Origin: Verrucomicrobiota bacterium
Lineage (GTDB): Bacteria > Verrucomicrobiota > Verrucomicrobiia > Opitutales > Opitutaceae
NCBI GenBank assembly: GCA_030916665.1
Contig: JAUPWC010000005.1
Location: 1-15,205, forward strand
Reading direction: 5' to 3'
Length of the DNA: 15,205 nucleotides
Positions 1-6,816 of this stretch are shown piece after piece. Each line of letters begins with the position of its first letter. The stretch's first letter is position 1. The notes beneath the pieces were generated by a model, which was not told the origin of the DNA, did no database searches, and worked only from the letters and a program-made list of their open reading frames with translations. The position numbers and the translations under genes were made by a program.

Positions 1-18
1 ACGACGCTCTTCCGATCT
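1..18 (+). other. Illumina adapter remnant at contig end
   Basis: The first 18 bases, ACGACGCTCTTCCGATCT, are identical to the 3' end of the Illumina TruSeq read-1 adapter. They are not genomic DNA. Genome sequence starts at about position 19, and the last six codons that can be read into the minus-strand gene here (ARSEERR-like tail) are partly artefact. This marks the window's left edge as an untrimmed assembly end. Confidence 0.95.
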
Positions 19-1077
19 TGCGACGGGCAGCACCCCGGTGGCGGCGAAGCTCACGGCGGCGCCCTCCTGGCGGGGCGCGGCGGACACCGCCTGTTTCTCG
101 AAAGTGCCGTCGCCGCGCGCGAGGAAGAGCGACGGGGCGTGCTGGTGGTGGGTGATGAGCAGGTCGAGCCGGCGGTCGCCGTTGGCGTCGAGCGGCGTGA
201 GCGCCAGCGGCCAGGCGACGGCGCGGCCGGTCTCGGGATCGAGTTCGCGCAGGCCGGCCGTGCCGGGCAGGGTGGCGAAGCGGCCGTTGCCGAGGTTGCG
301 CCACACGGTCGGGTGCGTGCTGAAAAATCCCGTGGGCGCGCCGTAGGAGCGGCCCATCGCGGCGACGCCGAAGGCCGAACCGAGCCCGACCTCCTGCGGC
401 CAGCGCGCGTAGTGCAGCACCACCAGGTCGAGATGGCCGTCGGCGTCCACGTCGAGCCAAGCCGCGCCGCTGCTCCAGGTGTTTTCCTCGCCGCCGACGC
501 CGGCGGTCTCGGTCATGTCCTCGAAGCGGCCCTCGCCGAGGTTGCGGAAGAGGCGGTTGCGGCCGACGCAGGTCACGAAGAGATCGGCGAGACCGTCGCC
601 GTCGTAGTCCCCGGCCGTCGCGGCCATGCCCTGCATGGGCGTGTTGAGGCCGGCGGCGGCGGTGAGGTTGGTGAAGCGGCCGTCGCCGTCGTTGCGGAAG
701 AGCGCGGCGCTGGCGGTCAGCCGCTTGTCGAGCGATTCCTCCCAGGGCCAGGCGGCGCCGTTGGTGAAAAACAGGTCGGGGCGGCCGTCGTTGTTGAAGT
801 CAAACACCGCGACGCCGCCGCCGAGGGTCGTGGGCGAATCGGCGCCGCCCTGCCGGTGCAGGAAGCGCAGTCCGGCCTCTGCGGTGATGTCGGTGAAGCG
901 CACGGCCGGCGCGCCCGCATCGGCCGCGGGCGGGAACAGCCAGGCGAACAGCACGCTGAGCACGATGGCCGTGACCACGAGCGGCAGCAGCACCGGCAGC
1001 AGCGGTGACACGACCGCGGGCACGGGGGGCCGGGCCGGCGGCGGGGCGGGGCGGGGGCTGGCGGCGGGGGCGCTCAC
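19..1077 (-). CDS. Membrane-anchored FG-GAP/VCBS repeat protein (CRTAC1-like), 3' end missing
   Basis: This open frame runs without a stop from a GTG at 1077 to the contig edge, giving about 353 genuine residues; the C-terminus is lost. The N-terminus is a Pro/Ala-rich stretch followed by one hydrophobic segment (about residues 25-48, LLPVLLPLVVTAIVLSVLF), so the protein is probably anchored in the inner membrane with the rest outside the cytoplasm. The exported part has FG-GAP/VCBS calcium-binding-type repeats: FDFNNDGRPDLFF (about 92-104), GDYDGDGLADLF (156-167), LDVDADGHLDLV (208-219) and LDANGDRRLDLL (296-307). These are interleaved with LFRNxGxGRF strands and FTDITAEAG-like openings. Such proteins form beta-propellers; in CRTAC1-type members an ASPIC/UnbV domain follows, which would lie beyond the edge. 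The substrate or partner is unknown. It is divergent from the sensor kinase gene at 1147. The start is the only reasonable one before the membrane segment, but a weak choice because no clear ribosome binding site is visible. Confidence 0.85.
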
Positions 1078-1096
1078 TGTCCGGTGCGAAAGGTCG

Positions 1097-1125
1097 TGGA
1101 CACGAAATGGTTCGCCACCTACATA
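1097..1125 (+). promoter_or_regulatory. Candidate sigma70-type promoter for the LytS-like kinase
   Basis: TGGACA (1097-1102) and TACATA (1120-1125) are separated by exactly 17 bases. The -35 box matches the consensus at 5 of 6 positions; the -10 box is weaker (3 of 6). Transcription would begin near 1132, about 15 bases before the ATG at 1147. This favours that ATG over the in-frame GTG at 1084, which lies upstream of the proposed promoter. It sits in the 69-base gap between divergent genes. Confidence 0.35.
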
Positions 1126-1146
1126 AGCCGCCCAGCCCCCTGCGCA

Positions 1147-2229
1147 ATGCCCGACTCCTCCCCGCCCGGTCGCAACCTGCTCCGCTTTGCCGGCATCGTG
1201 GCGTTCTGGACGCTCGTGGGCCTGGCGTTTGCGAGCCAGTTCTACCTCTCGAGCACGCTGCTCGGGCGCTCGGTCACCTGGGGGCAGGCCATCGGGTATT
1301 CGCTCGGAGACTGGTATGTGTGGGCCGTGCTGTCGGTGCCGATCCTGGTGGTCGCGCGGCGTTTTCCGCCGGAAGGTGCGCAACCGTGGCGCACGGCGAC
1401 GGTGCATCTCGCCGCGGCACTCGTGTTCTCGCTGGTCTATGTGTTTCTGCGCTCGCTGGTCGGGGTCGTGCACGGACGCCTGTTGGACGAGCCGGTGGCC
1501 TTCGCCGAGGTCTTCCGGCCGCTGCTGGTGAAGACCTACCCGTTCAACCTCCTCGTCTATGGCGTCATCGTGACGATCAGCCACGCGGTGGACTACTACC
1601 GCAAATACCACGAGCGCACCGTCCACACGCTCGAGCTGGAGAAGCACCTCACCGAAGCGCGCCTCCAGTCGCTGCTGCGCCAGCTCAAGCCGCATTTCCT
1701 CTTCAACACGCTCAACGGCATCGCCTCGCTCATGCACACGGACGTGAACGCCGCGGACAAGATGCTCGTGCGCCTCAGCGAGCTGCTGCGCCTGACCATG
1801 CACCACCCGGGCCAGCCGCTCACCAAGCTCCGCGACGAGGTGGCCTTCATCGAGAAATACCTCGAGATCGAGCGCATCCGTTTCCGGGACCGGCTCACGG
1901 CGCGCGTGAACACCGACGCGGCGGTGCTCGAGGCCGAGGTGCCGAGCCTCATCCTCCAGCCGCTCGTCGAGAACGCCATCCGCCACGGCATCGAGCCGCG
2001 GCCCGGCCCCGGGCACATCGAGATCGGCGCGCGCCGCGACGGCGCCCGCCTGCTGCTCATCGTGCGCGACAACGGCGCGGGCCTGCCGCCCGGCGGCTTC
2101 ACCCGCGAGGGCATCGGCCTCGCCAACACCCGCGCCCGCCTGCGCGAACTCTACGGCGACCGGCACGAGTTCACGCTGGCCAACCATCCCGAGGGCGGGC
2201 TGGAGGTGCGGGTCAGTCTGCCCGCATGA
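1147..2229 (+). CDS. LytS/YehU-type sensor histidine kinase
   Basis: A 360-residue inner-membrane histidine kinase of the His_kinase (PF06580) group that pairs with LytTR regulators. Four hydrophobic segments are visible (about residues 11-33, 48-70, 84-108 and 128-151) with no large extracytoplasmic sensor domain, so the stimulus is probably sensed in or at the membrane. A short coiled coil (about 155-178) leads to the phosphoacceptor motif LKPHFLFNTLNG, with His183. The ATPase part has an N-box LVENAIRHG (Asn276), DNGAGLP (Asp308) and a G-box EGIGLANTR (321-329). The start is set at ATG 1147, which puts the first membrane helix about 10 residues in. A GTG at 1084 would add 21 residues of non-membrane sequence. 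The probable partner is the LytTR regulator starting at 2431, separated by a 201-base gap that holds a dispersed palindrome. The signal is unknown. Confidence 0.92.
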   Translation: MPDSSPPGRNLLRFAGIVAFWTLVGLAFASQFYLSSTLLGRSVTWGQAIGYSLGDWYVWAVLSVPILVVARRFPPEGAQPWRTATVHLAAALVFSLVYVFLRSLVGVVHGRLLDEPVAFAEVFRPLLVKTYPFNLLVYGVIVTISHAVDYYRKYHERTVHTLELEKHLTEARLQSLLRQLKPHFLFNTLNGIASLMHTDVNAADKMLVRLSELLRLTMHHPGQPLTKLRDEVAFIEKYLEIERIRFRDRLTARVNTDAAVLEAEVPSLILQPLVENAIRHGIEPRPGPGHIEIGARRDGARLLLIVRDNGAGLPPGGFTREGIGLANTRARLRELYGDRHEFTLANHPEGGLEVRVSLPA

Positions 2230-2282
2230 AGCGCGAATCGGGATTTCCCTTTCATTCATGAATCACGAAATATTCCCGCAAC

Positions 2283-2365
2283 GTCATCCTGAGCCATGCG
2301 AAGGATCCACGGATGGAGGCGAGACTTTAACCCCGGCTTGGATCCTTCGCCCGGCTCAGGATGAC
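2283..2365. repeat. Dispersed palindromic repeat between kinase and regulator genes
   Basis: Two 26-base arms, 2283-2308 and 2340-2365, are reverse complements except for two adjacent positions (AT against CC). They are separated by 31 bases. The arms carry the words GTCATCCTGAG and GAAGGATCC, which I recall as a repeat widely scattered in many bacterial genomes. The transcript would form a long hairpin. There is no U-tract after it, so it is not a standard terminator, but it may affect how much regulator mRNA is made or kept relative to kinase mRNA. Confidence 0.85.
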
Positions 2366-2430
2366 GGAAGCGATGGTTTGATGTCTGGGTTCAGATTTTC
2401 AGGCCTTTTCGTGGCCACAGCTTCAGCCCC

Positions 2431-3168
2431 ATGAAAATCCGCACCCTCCTCGTGGACGACGAACCGCTGGCCCGCGACCGCCTCCGGGCCTTCGTGTCGG
2501 GCGAGCCTGCCTTCGAGATCATTGGCGAGTGCGGCAGCGGCACCGACGCCATCGCGGCCATCCGGCGCGACGCGCCCGACCTCGTGTTCCTCGACATGCA
2601 GATGCCCGGCTGCGACGGCCTGCAGGTGATGGCCGAGCTGCCCGAGGACCGGCGCCCGGCGGTCATCTTCGCCACCGCGCACGAGCGCTTCGCCCTCGAT
2701 GCCTTCGACGTCGCGGCGGTGGACTACCTGTTGAAACCCTTCGACCGCGAGCGCTGCCAGCAGGCGCTGCGCCGCGCGCAGGAGGCGATCCACGCGCGGC
2801 GCACCGCGGTGCCGGCGCCCGCGCCCGCCGCCGCACCCGACCGCATCACGGTCAAGGCCGACGGCCGCCTCGTCTTCCTCAAGCCCGAGGAGATCGTGCG
2901 CGTCGAGGCGGCCGACAACTACGTGATGCTCCACCTCGCCAGCGGGCGCCTCATGCTGCGCGAGACCATGGCCGCCATCGAGGCGCGCCTGGGCACCGCG
3001 GGCTTCGCCCGCATCAACCGCTCCGCGATCGTCAACCTCGACCAAGTGCGCGAGATCCAGCCGGCCCAGCACGGCGACTACCAGGTGGTGCTGCGCGACG
3101 GCACCGCGCTCCCGCTCAGCCGCAGCCTGCGGGGCAAGCTCGACCGTTTTGTGACGGGCGAGGCGTGA
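2431..3168 (+). CDS. LytTR-family (LytR/AlgR type) response regulator
   Basis: A 245-residue cytoplasmic transcription regulator. The N-terminal receiver domain (about 1-120) has the acidic pocket DDE (residues 9-11), phosphoacceptor Asp55 in LVFLDMQMPG, Thr82 in ATAHE, and Lys102 in YLLKPF. An Ala/Pro-rich linker (about 122-135) joins it to a LytTR DNA-binding domain (about 137-240). That domain carries the family pattern VRVEAADNYVMLHL, then FARINRSAIVNLDQV, and ends with LPLSRSLRGKL. LytTR regulators bind paired short direct repeats. The upstream kinase is the obvious partner. The start ATG 2431 places the first beta strand (IRTLLVDDE) at residue 3, as usual. No Shine-Dalgarno sequence is visible. 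Target genes cannot be read from the sequence; the secreted beta-barrel gene downstream is separated by a REP-like element. Confidence 0.93.
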   Translation: MKIRTLLVDDEPLARDRLRAFVSGEPAFEIIGECGSGTDAIAAIRRDAPDLVFLDMQMPGCDGLQVMAELPEDRRPAVIFATAHERFALDAFDVAAVDYLLKPFDRERCQQALRRAQEAIHARRTAVPAPAPAAAPDRITVKADGRLVFLKPEEIVRVEAADNYVMLHLASGRLMLRETMAAIEARLGTAGFARINRSAIVNLDQVREIQPAQHGDYQVVLRDGTALPLSRSLRGKLDRFVTGEA

Positions 3169-3177
3169 GGGGGAAAT

Positions 3178-3227
3178 TGTAGCGGCGCTCTATGAGCGCC
3201 GTCCGGCGGTCATAGACCGCCGCTACA
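3178..3227. repeat. REP/BIME-like double hairpin
   Basis: Two 24-base half-elements (3178-3201 and 3204-3227) face each other, with outer ends TGTAGCGGCG and CGCCGCTACA. Each half is itself a perfect hairpin: GGCGCTC-tat-GAGCGCC on the left and GGCGGTC-ata-GACCGCC on the right. The halves differ at two positions that pair with each other inside each half (C-G against G-C), so pairing is preserved. This is the layout of REP/BIME elements moved by RAYT transposases. It lies 10 bases after the regulator stop and before the next gene. No RAYT gene is in the window. Confidence 0.85.
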
Positions 3228-3294
3228 GCACACGACCCGCGCGCAGGCGATTCGAGGGAATAGCTGGCCTAGCCGGGCGCTCCTACCTCCCGCC

Positions 3295-4143
3295 ATGCGC
3301 TGTTTCACCCCGGTATTGCTCACGGTTGCGACCCTCGGGTTGACCGCCGTCACGGTTGCCGCCGCCGGGCCTGTCCGTGTCGAGACGGGGCTGAGCTGGC
3401 ACGACAACGTGACGAACGCCGAGCGTCCCGAGGATCTGTTGCCGGCCTTGCAGTGGCACGCGCGGCTGGATGCCGGTATTGCGCGCAACCTGCCTGACGG
3501 ACACCGCATCCGGGGCGCGGCCGGACTGCGGATCGAGACCTGGCCGCGGTTCGAGGGGCTGGATTTTGTCTCGCCGGCGTTGTCGGCGGCGTGGGAGTTC
3601 AAACCCGGCTTGGGGCCGAACCGTCCGGTCGTGGCGGCGGAGGTTGAAGGCGAATGGCGGGTCGCCCGGGAGCATGACCGCGGCGGTCTGGGCGGCGCGG
3701 TCGGCCTCTCCGTGCGGCAGCGCCTCGGGACGGCTTGGCTGCTGTCAGTCGGGCACGAGTGGCGGCGGTTCTCGGCAAGCGGCCACGCCTTCGACCGCAC
3801 CGGTCGCGAATGGTCGGCTCGGGCGGAATGGGCTCTCAATGATCGCTGGATGCTGGCCGCAGAGGTGCACGGGCGTTTCGGCGATGTCGTTTCCTATTCC
3901 CGACCGCCCCGCGCGGATCTCGAGGCCATCGGCAAGCCAATCACGCTTGTGGACACCTTTGAGCAGGGAGTCCCGTGGATCGTGTATTACTTTGGCGCCC
4001 GGACTCGCCGCGGTGCCGTGGAGGTGCAACGCACCCTCGGCCGGAGCGGTGTCGCGCTGCGGCACGAGCTGCGGTACACCTTACACGTCGGCCCCGGTTA
4101 CCGAAACCAACTCACGATGCTGAGGTTCGTGACCTCGTTCTAA
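3295..4143 (+). CDS. Secreted beta-barrel-like protein of unknown family
   Basis: I do not recognise the family. The 282-residue product starts with a signal peptide (MRCFTPVLLTVATLGLTA, cleavage probably near residue 23-25, VAAA|GP). The remainder has alternating hydrophobic residues and many aromatic/arginine turns, for example AWEFKPGL, VGHEWRRF and WALNDRWMLAAEVHGRF. It ends in MLRFVTSF, with the C-terminal phenylalanine typical of outer-membrane beta-barrels recognised by BamA. An early segment, VETGLSWHDNVTNA, resembles the first strand of several small outer-membrane barrel families. An outer-membrane channel or structural barrel is therefore the best guess. It lies 126 bases downstream of the LytTR regulator across a REP-like element, so co-transcription with the two-component pair is possible but unproven. 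No Shine-Dalgarno sequence is visible before ATG 3295. Confidence 0.75.
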   Translation: MRCFTPVLLTVATLGLTAVTVAAAGPVRVETGLSWHDNVTNAERPEDLLPALQWHARLDAGIARNLPDGHRIRGAAGLRIETWPRFEGLDFVSPALSAAWEFKPGLGPNRPVVAAEVEGEWRVAREHDRGGLGGAVGLSVRQRLGTAWLLSVGHEWRRFSASGHAFDRTGREWSARAEWALNDRWMLAAEVHGRFGDVVSYSRPPRADLEAIGKPITLVDTFEQGVPWIVYYFGARTRRGAVEVQRTLGRSGVALRHELRYTLHVGPGYRNQLTMLRFVTSF

Positions 4144-4157
4144 AGAGCGGGTGTGAC

Positions 4158-4194
4158 CAAAACAAAAACGACGGCGAGTGCTCGCCACCGTCGG
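4158..4194 (-). terminator. Intrinsic terminator on the minus strand
   Basis: Read on the minus strand, a stem formed by 4169-4193 (GACGGCGAG paired with CTCGCC-A-CCGTC, 9 pairs with a small bulge) is followed by a T-rich run, the complement of AAAACAAAAA at 4159-4168. It lies about 22 bases past the stop of the outer-membrane protein remnant, as expected if that remnant was once a transcribed gene. No T-run follows in the plus direction, so it does not serve the gene ending at 4143. Confidence 0.6.
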
Positions 4195-4215
4195 AAGGGG
4201 TGAGTTGTCCGCGGC

Positions 4216-4378
4216 TCAGAGCCGCCCGGAGAAGCTCTGGTTGAGCGTCCAGTCGGCGAGGGCGTCGTCGCCCGCGGAGATCGAGCCGATGGCCGTGCTG
4301 CGGGCGCGATAGACTGCAACCGGGACGGTGACGCCGGTGAAGGTGCGACCCTTGCTGAAGGAGAAACCGGGCTGATGA
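4216..4378 (-). pseudogene. C-terminal remnant of an outer-membrane protein gene
   Basis: The minus strand encodes about 53 residues ending in a stop (TCA at 4216-4218). The peptide closely matches the C-terminus of the intact gene at 12308-13354: GVTVPVAVYRARSTAIG against GTITVPVAVYRARTTTFG, and ADWTLNQSFSGRL against ADWTLNLSFSVRL. By eye 33 of 50 aligned residues are identical. The reading frame and stop are preserved, but similarity ends abruptly near 4375 and nothing resembling the other 300 residues is present upstream. This is a truncated gene end, not a frameshifted copy. A minus-strand terminator follows it. It is probably a relic of a paralogue that lost its 5' part by deletion. Confidence 0.85.
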
Positions 4379-4445
4379 TTTCTCGGCCCAACCCTTCAAG
4401 ACCGAGGCGCTCGCCGAGGTGATCGAACGTGGCAATGGCCGGTAA
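4371..4445 (+). pseudogene. Probable C-terminal remnant of a response-regulator receiver domain
   Basis: From 4371 the plus strand reads ADDFSAQPFKTEALAEVI, then six more residues and TAA at 4443-4445. This fits the last strand and helix of a receiver domain, usually written GADDFLAKPF followed by an amphipathic helix. The invariant lysine is replaced by glutamine (CAA) and a core leucine by serine, consistent with decay. No receiver-like sequence lies upstream in this frame. Instead the minus-strand outer-membrane protein remnant begins at the same place, so the two fragments abut. The match is short, so this is a moderate call. Confidence 0.5.
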
Positions 4446-4510
4446 ACCGGATCGCCGACGGCTTGCGGTCAGGTCCCGTTTAGGGACGCTGGGTTGTGTG
4501 CTGGTTTCCC
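4446..4510. other. Gene-free stretch within the scar region
   Basis: No coding sequence is supported here. Together with the entries to either side it makes up the 519-base gap between the genes ending at 4143 and starting at 4663. It holds only two short self-complementary words: CCGGTAAACCGG at 4439-4450, overlapping the receiver remnant's stop, and GTCCC-gttta-GGGAC at 4473-4487. Confidence 0.6.
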
Positions 4511-4595
4511 CTTGCGAGGAGTCGCGCGAAGCGCGCGACGAAGAAATCCAGCTGCATGGATCGCCAGGGCTGGCTACGCCGGCCTCGCGATGACA
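4511..4595. repeat. Dispersed imperfect palindrome of the GCGAGG/AATCCAG type
   Basis: Outer arms GCGAGG (4514-4519) and CCTCGC (4583-4588) enclose a perfect inner hairpin GTCGCGCG-aag-CGCGCGAC (4521-4539) and a second hairpin ATCCA-gctgca-TGGAT (4546-4561). The word order (TTGCGAGGAG, GACGAAG, AATCCAG, then CCTCGCGATGAC) matches a repeat I recall as scattered through many unrelated bacterial genomes. It lies 67 bases before the chosen start of the first TonB-dependent receptor gene, so it may sit in that gene's leader. Confidence 0.75.
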
Positions 4596-4662
4596 GGGCA
4601 AATCAGGCAACCACCGAATGCTTGCCTCGGGTGAGTTGAGGGTGCAGATTCACACCCATGCC

Positions 4663-6699
4663 ATGAACCGTCGTGCCCCACGAACGGCCTACAAAGGTTA
4701 CCGGCAGACATTCGTGTGCTGGATTTCATTGGTCGCGTGCGGATGGGCGCAACAGGCCGCGATGGCACCGACCGGGCTGGAGGAGATGTCGTTCGAGGAA
4801 TTGGCAAACGTCACGGTTACGACCTTCTCGAAAAGAGAGGAAAGGCTGTTTTTGGTCCCGGCGGCAGTCAGCGTCGTGACCGGGTCGCAGATCGAAGAGA
4901 GCGGCTTTGAAACCATACCCGAGGCGCTCCGTCTGGCGGCTGGAACGGCGGTGGCGCGGGTGAATTCGCGAGAGTGGGGGGTAAGTGTGCGTGGCTTCAA
5001 CGCCCAGTATGCCAACAAACTGTTGGTGCTCATCGACGGGCGCTCCATCTATACCCCGCTGTTTGGCGGCACTTACTGGAGCATGCAGAGCCAGCCGATG
5101 GAAGAAGTGGCGCAGATCGAGGTGGTCCGCGGACCCGGCGCCACGGTCTGGGGCGCCAATGCCGTCAACGGGGTGATCAACGTCGTCACGGCATCAGCCC
5201 AGGACAAGCCCGGGTCCAGGGTCAGTGCGACGGCTGGCACCGAGGGCTGGCGGGGATTCGCCCGGCAGGCGTATGGCATGAAGGACGGCTGGGCCGCACG
5301 ATACTATTTCGAGCATCGGCAGCTGGAATCTACGCGCGCGCTCAACGGGGATGAGGTGCGGGATGACTGGCGCAAGACCCAGGTGGGCTTCAGGGCCGAC
5401 CGCAAACTCACGGGCAAGACCGAACTGACCCTCCAGGGAGATTTGTTCCAGGGTGAAGGAGGACTGACTCAGCCTGTTGTCGATATGTCGGCGCCGGGCC
5501 TGGGGCGGATCGACACCGCGACCGGCCTGCAGGTGCGCGGTTTTAACCTGCGGGGGCGGGTTCAAGCCAACGACAACGCCGCTGATGGATGGTTTGTCCA
5601 ATTTTGGGCCGACCACGCACGCCGCGAAGAGACTTTGATTTGCGAATCACGGACCACCTGGGACCTCGAAATGCAGCGCAATCTGACCCACGGCATCCAC
5701 CAATGGACATTAGGGGGAGGACTGCGCACCAGCCGTGATCAGACGGAAGGCTTCCTCCGGCCAGCCTTCGATCCGGAGGACGCGACGCTGAATCTTTTTT
5801 CGGCATTCGTGCAGGACGAGGTAACGACCGGCGAGGCGATTCGGCTGACCTTGGGTGCGCGGTTGGAAAACCACACCTATTCCGGCTGGGAACTTCAGCC
5901 GGGGGCGAGATTGCTTTGGAAGGTTTCCGATCGCCAGGTGGTCTGGGCCGCGGTGTCGCGGGCGGTGCGCAATCCCACCCGGTTCGACCGCGGGCTGCGT
6001 CTGGATGCCGCCGCCTTGCCCGCCGGAGCACTGGGCCCGGGCTTTCCGGCCACGTTGATCCGGTGGCAAGGTTCCGAGGGATTCAGGGCGGAAACGGCGG
6101 TCGCGGGTGAAGCCGGCTGGCGCATGCAGCCGCGGCCGGGACTGACAATCGATGCGGCGGCATTTCTGCAGGATTATGGCGATGGTCTTGAAGCGGTGGC
6201 GGGGGCAACCTTTCTGCCCGAGACCTTTCAAGCGACGGACTACCTCGTCTGGCGCTGGGATCTGATCAACCGGAGGCCGACCACTGCCTATGGCGGGGAG
6301 TTCAGCTTCCACTATGAGCCGAATGCCCGGATGCGGATTTCAGGCGGCTACTCGTTCGTGCGCATTGAGGCGGATGGTCCTGCAGGCGGCGTCAACAGCA
6401 ATGCCGTGGAGGTCTCGACCCCGCGGCACACGGCCTTTCTCGATGCCCGGGTCGGGCTGGGGCGCTCTTGGGCGATCGGGGCTGCGATCCGGTATTTCAG
6501 CGGAAGCGGCGCCTTGCCGATCCCTGCGGTTCTTTCGCCCGAACTGAGGGTTTCCTGGGAACCCAAGCCGGGCCTCGTGCTGCTGCTGAGCGGGGACAAT
6601 CTGGCCGATCCACAGCGTCCCGAGATCGACAGTCGCACGGGTCAGCCGATCTCGCAGATTGAGCGCCGGATCGCGTTCAGAATTTCTTGGCAGCGATGA
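4663..6699 (+). CDS. TonB-dependent receptor, first of a tandem pair
   Basis: A 678-residue outer-membrane receptor for TonB-energised uptake; the ligand is unknown. A signal peptide (TFVCWISLVACGWAQ, cleavage near residue 30) is followed by a conserved N-terminal box EEMSFEELANVTVTTFSKR (40-58) that may include the TonB box. The plug domain (about 62-180) carries VSVRGFNAQYANKLLVLIDG, EVVRGPGATVWGANAVNGV and related motifs. The rest (about 185-678) is the 22-strand barrel, ending IAFRISWQR. There is no STN or carboxypeptidase-regulatory-like domain, so it is not a FecA-type transducer. ATG 4663 is chosen because an in-frame ATG at 4618 would give a 30-residue region before the hydrophobic core; neither has a clear Shine-Dalgarno. 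It heads a plus-strand run with a second receptor, a YfiR-family protein and a hybrid kinase, which suggests a role in sensing as well as, or instead of, bulk uptake. Confidence 0.93.
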   Translation: MNRRAPRTAYKGYRQTFVCWISLVACGWAQQAAMAPTGLEEMSFEELANVTVTTFSKREERLFLVPAAVSVVTGSQIEESGFETIPEALRLAAGTAVARVNSREWGVSVRGFNAQYANKLLVLIDGRSIYTPLFGGTYWSMQSQPMEEVAQIEVVRGPGATVWGANAVNGVINVVTASAQDKPGSRVSATAGTEGWRGFARQAYGMKDGWAARYYFEHRQLESTRALNGDEVRDDWRKTQVGFRADRKLTGKTELTLQGDLFQGEGGLTQPVVDMSAPGLGRIDTATGLQVRGFNLRGRVQANDNAADGWFVQFWADHARREETLICESRTTWDLEMQRNLTHGIHQWTLGGGLRTSRDQTEGFLRPAFDPEDATLNLFSAFVQDEVTTGEAIRLTLGARLENHTYSGWELQPGARLLWKVSDRQVVWAAVSRAVRNPTRFDRGLRLDAAALPAGALGPGFPATLIRWQGSEGFRAETAVAGEAGWRMQPRPGLTIDAAAFLQDYGDGLEAVAGATFLPETFQATDYLVWRWDLINRRPTTAYGGEFSFHYEPNARMRISGGYSFVRIEADGPAGGVNSNAVEVSTPRHTAFLDARVGLGRSWAIGAAIRYFSGSGALPIPAVLSPELRVSWEPKPGLVLLLSGDNLADPQRPEIDSRTGQPISQIERRIAFRISWQR

Positions 6700-6800
6700 T
6701 CCGCGGGCAGTCATGACGGCGACGCAAGAATCTCCTCGTGCCGCGCCCATCCCGGCGCAGAGCAAAAGGATATTTGACGGCGGTCCGGTCTCCACGGCAC

Positions 6801-6816
6801 ATTGCTTTGTAGCAAT
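6801..6816 (+). promoter_or_regulatory. Small hairpin directly before the second receptor's start codon
   Basis: ATTGCT (6801-6806) and AGCAAT (6811-6816) form a perfect 6-base inverted repeat with a 4-base loop, ending on the base before ATG 6817. The place where a ribosome binding site would lie is therefore inside the stem, and no Shine-Dalgarno word is present. It could reduce initiation or bind a regulator. A TTGACG word lies upstream at 6774-6779, but no good -10 box follows. A chance hairpin of this size is possible. Confidence 0.35.

Noticed and set aside
139..1008. 289-residue plus-strand open frame at the left end
   Set aside because: The minus strand carries four clear FG-GAP motifs over the same stretch; this frame is their complement.
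1005..2261. 418-residue plus-strand frame overlapping the LytS-like kinase
   Set aside because: It is an Arg/Ala/His-rich alternate frame; the kinase frame has the membrane helices and the His, N and G boxes.
3295..4143. The small barrel protein as a paralogue of the gene at 12308-13354
   Set aside because: Both are exported and barrel-like, but I see no shared motifs beyond general barrel composition.
4140..4610. 156-residue minus-strand frame across the scar region
   Set aside because: Similarity to the gene at 12308-13354 is in a different frame; this frame also crosses the palindrome and has no coherent pattern.
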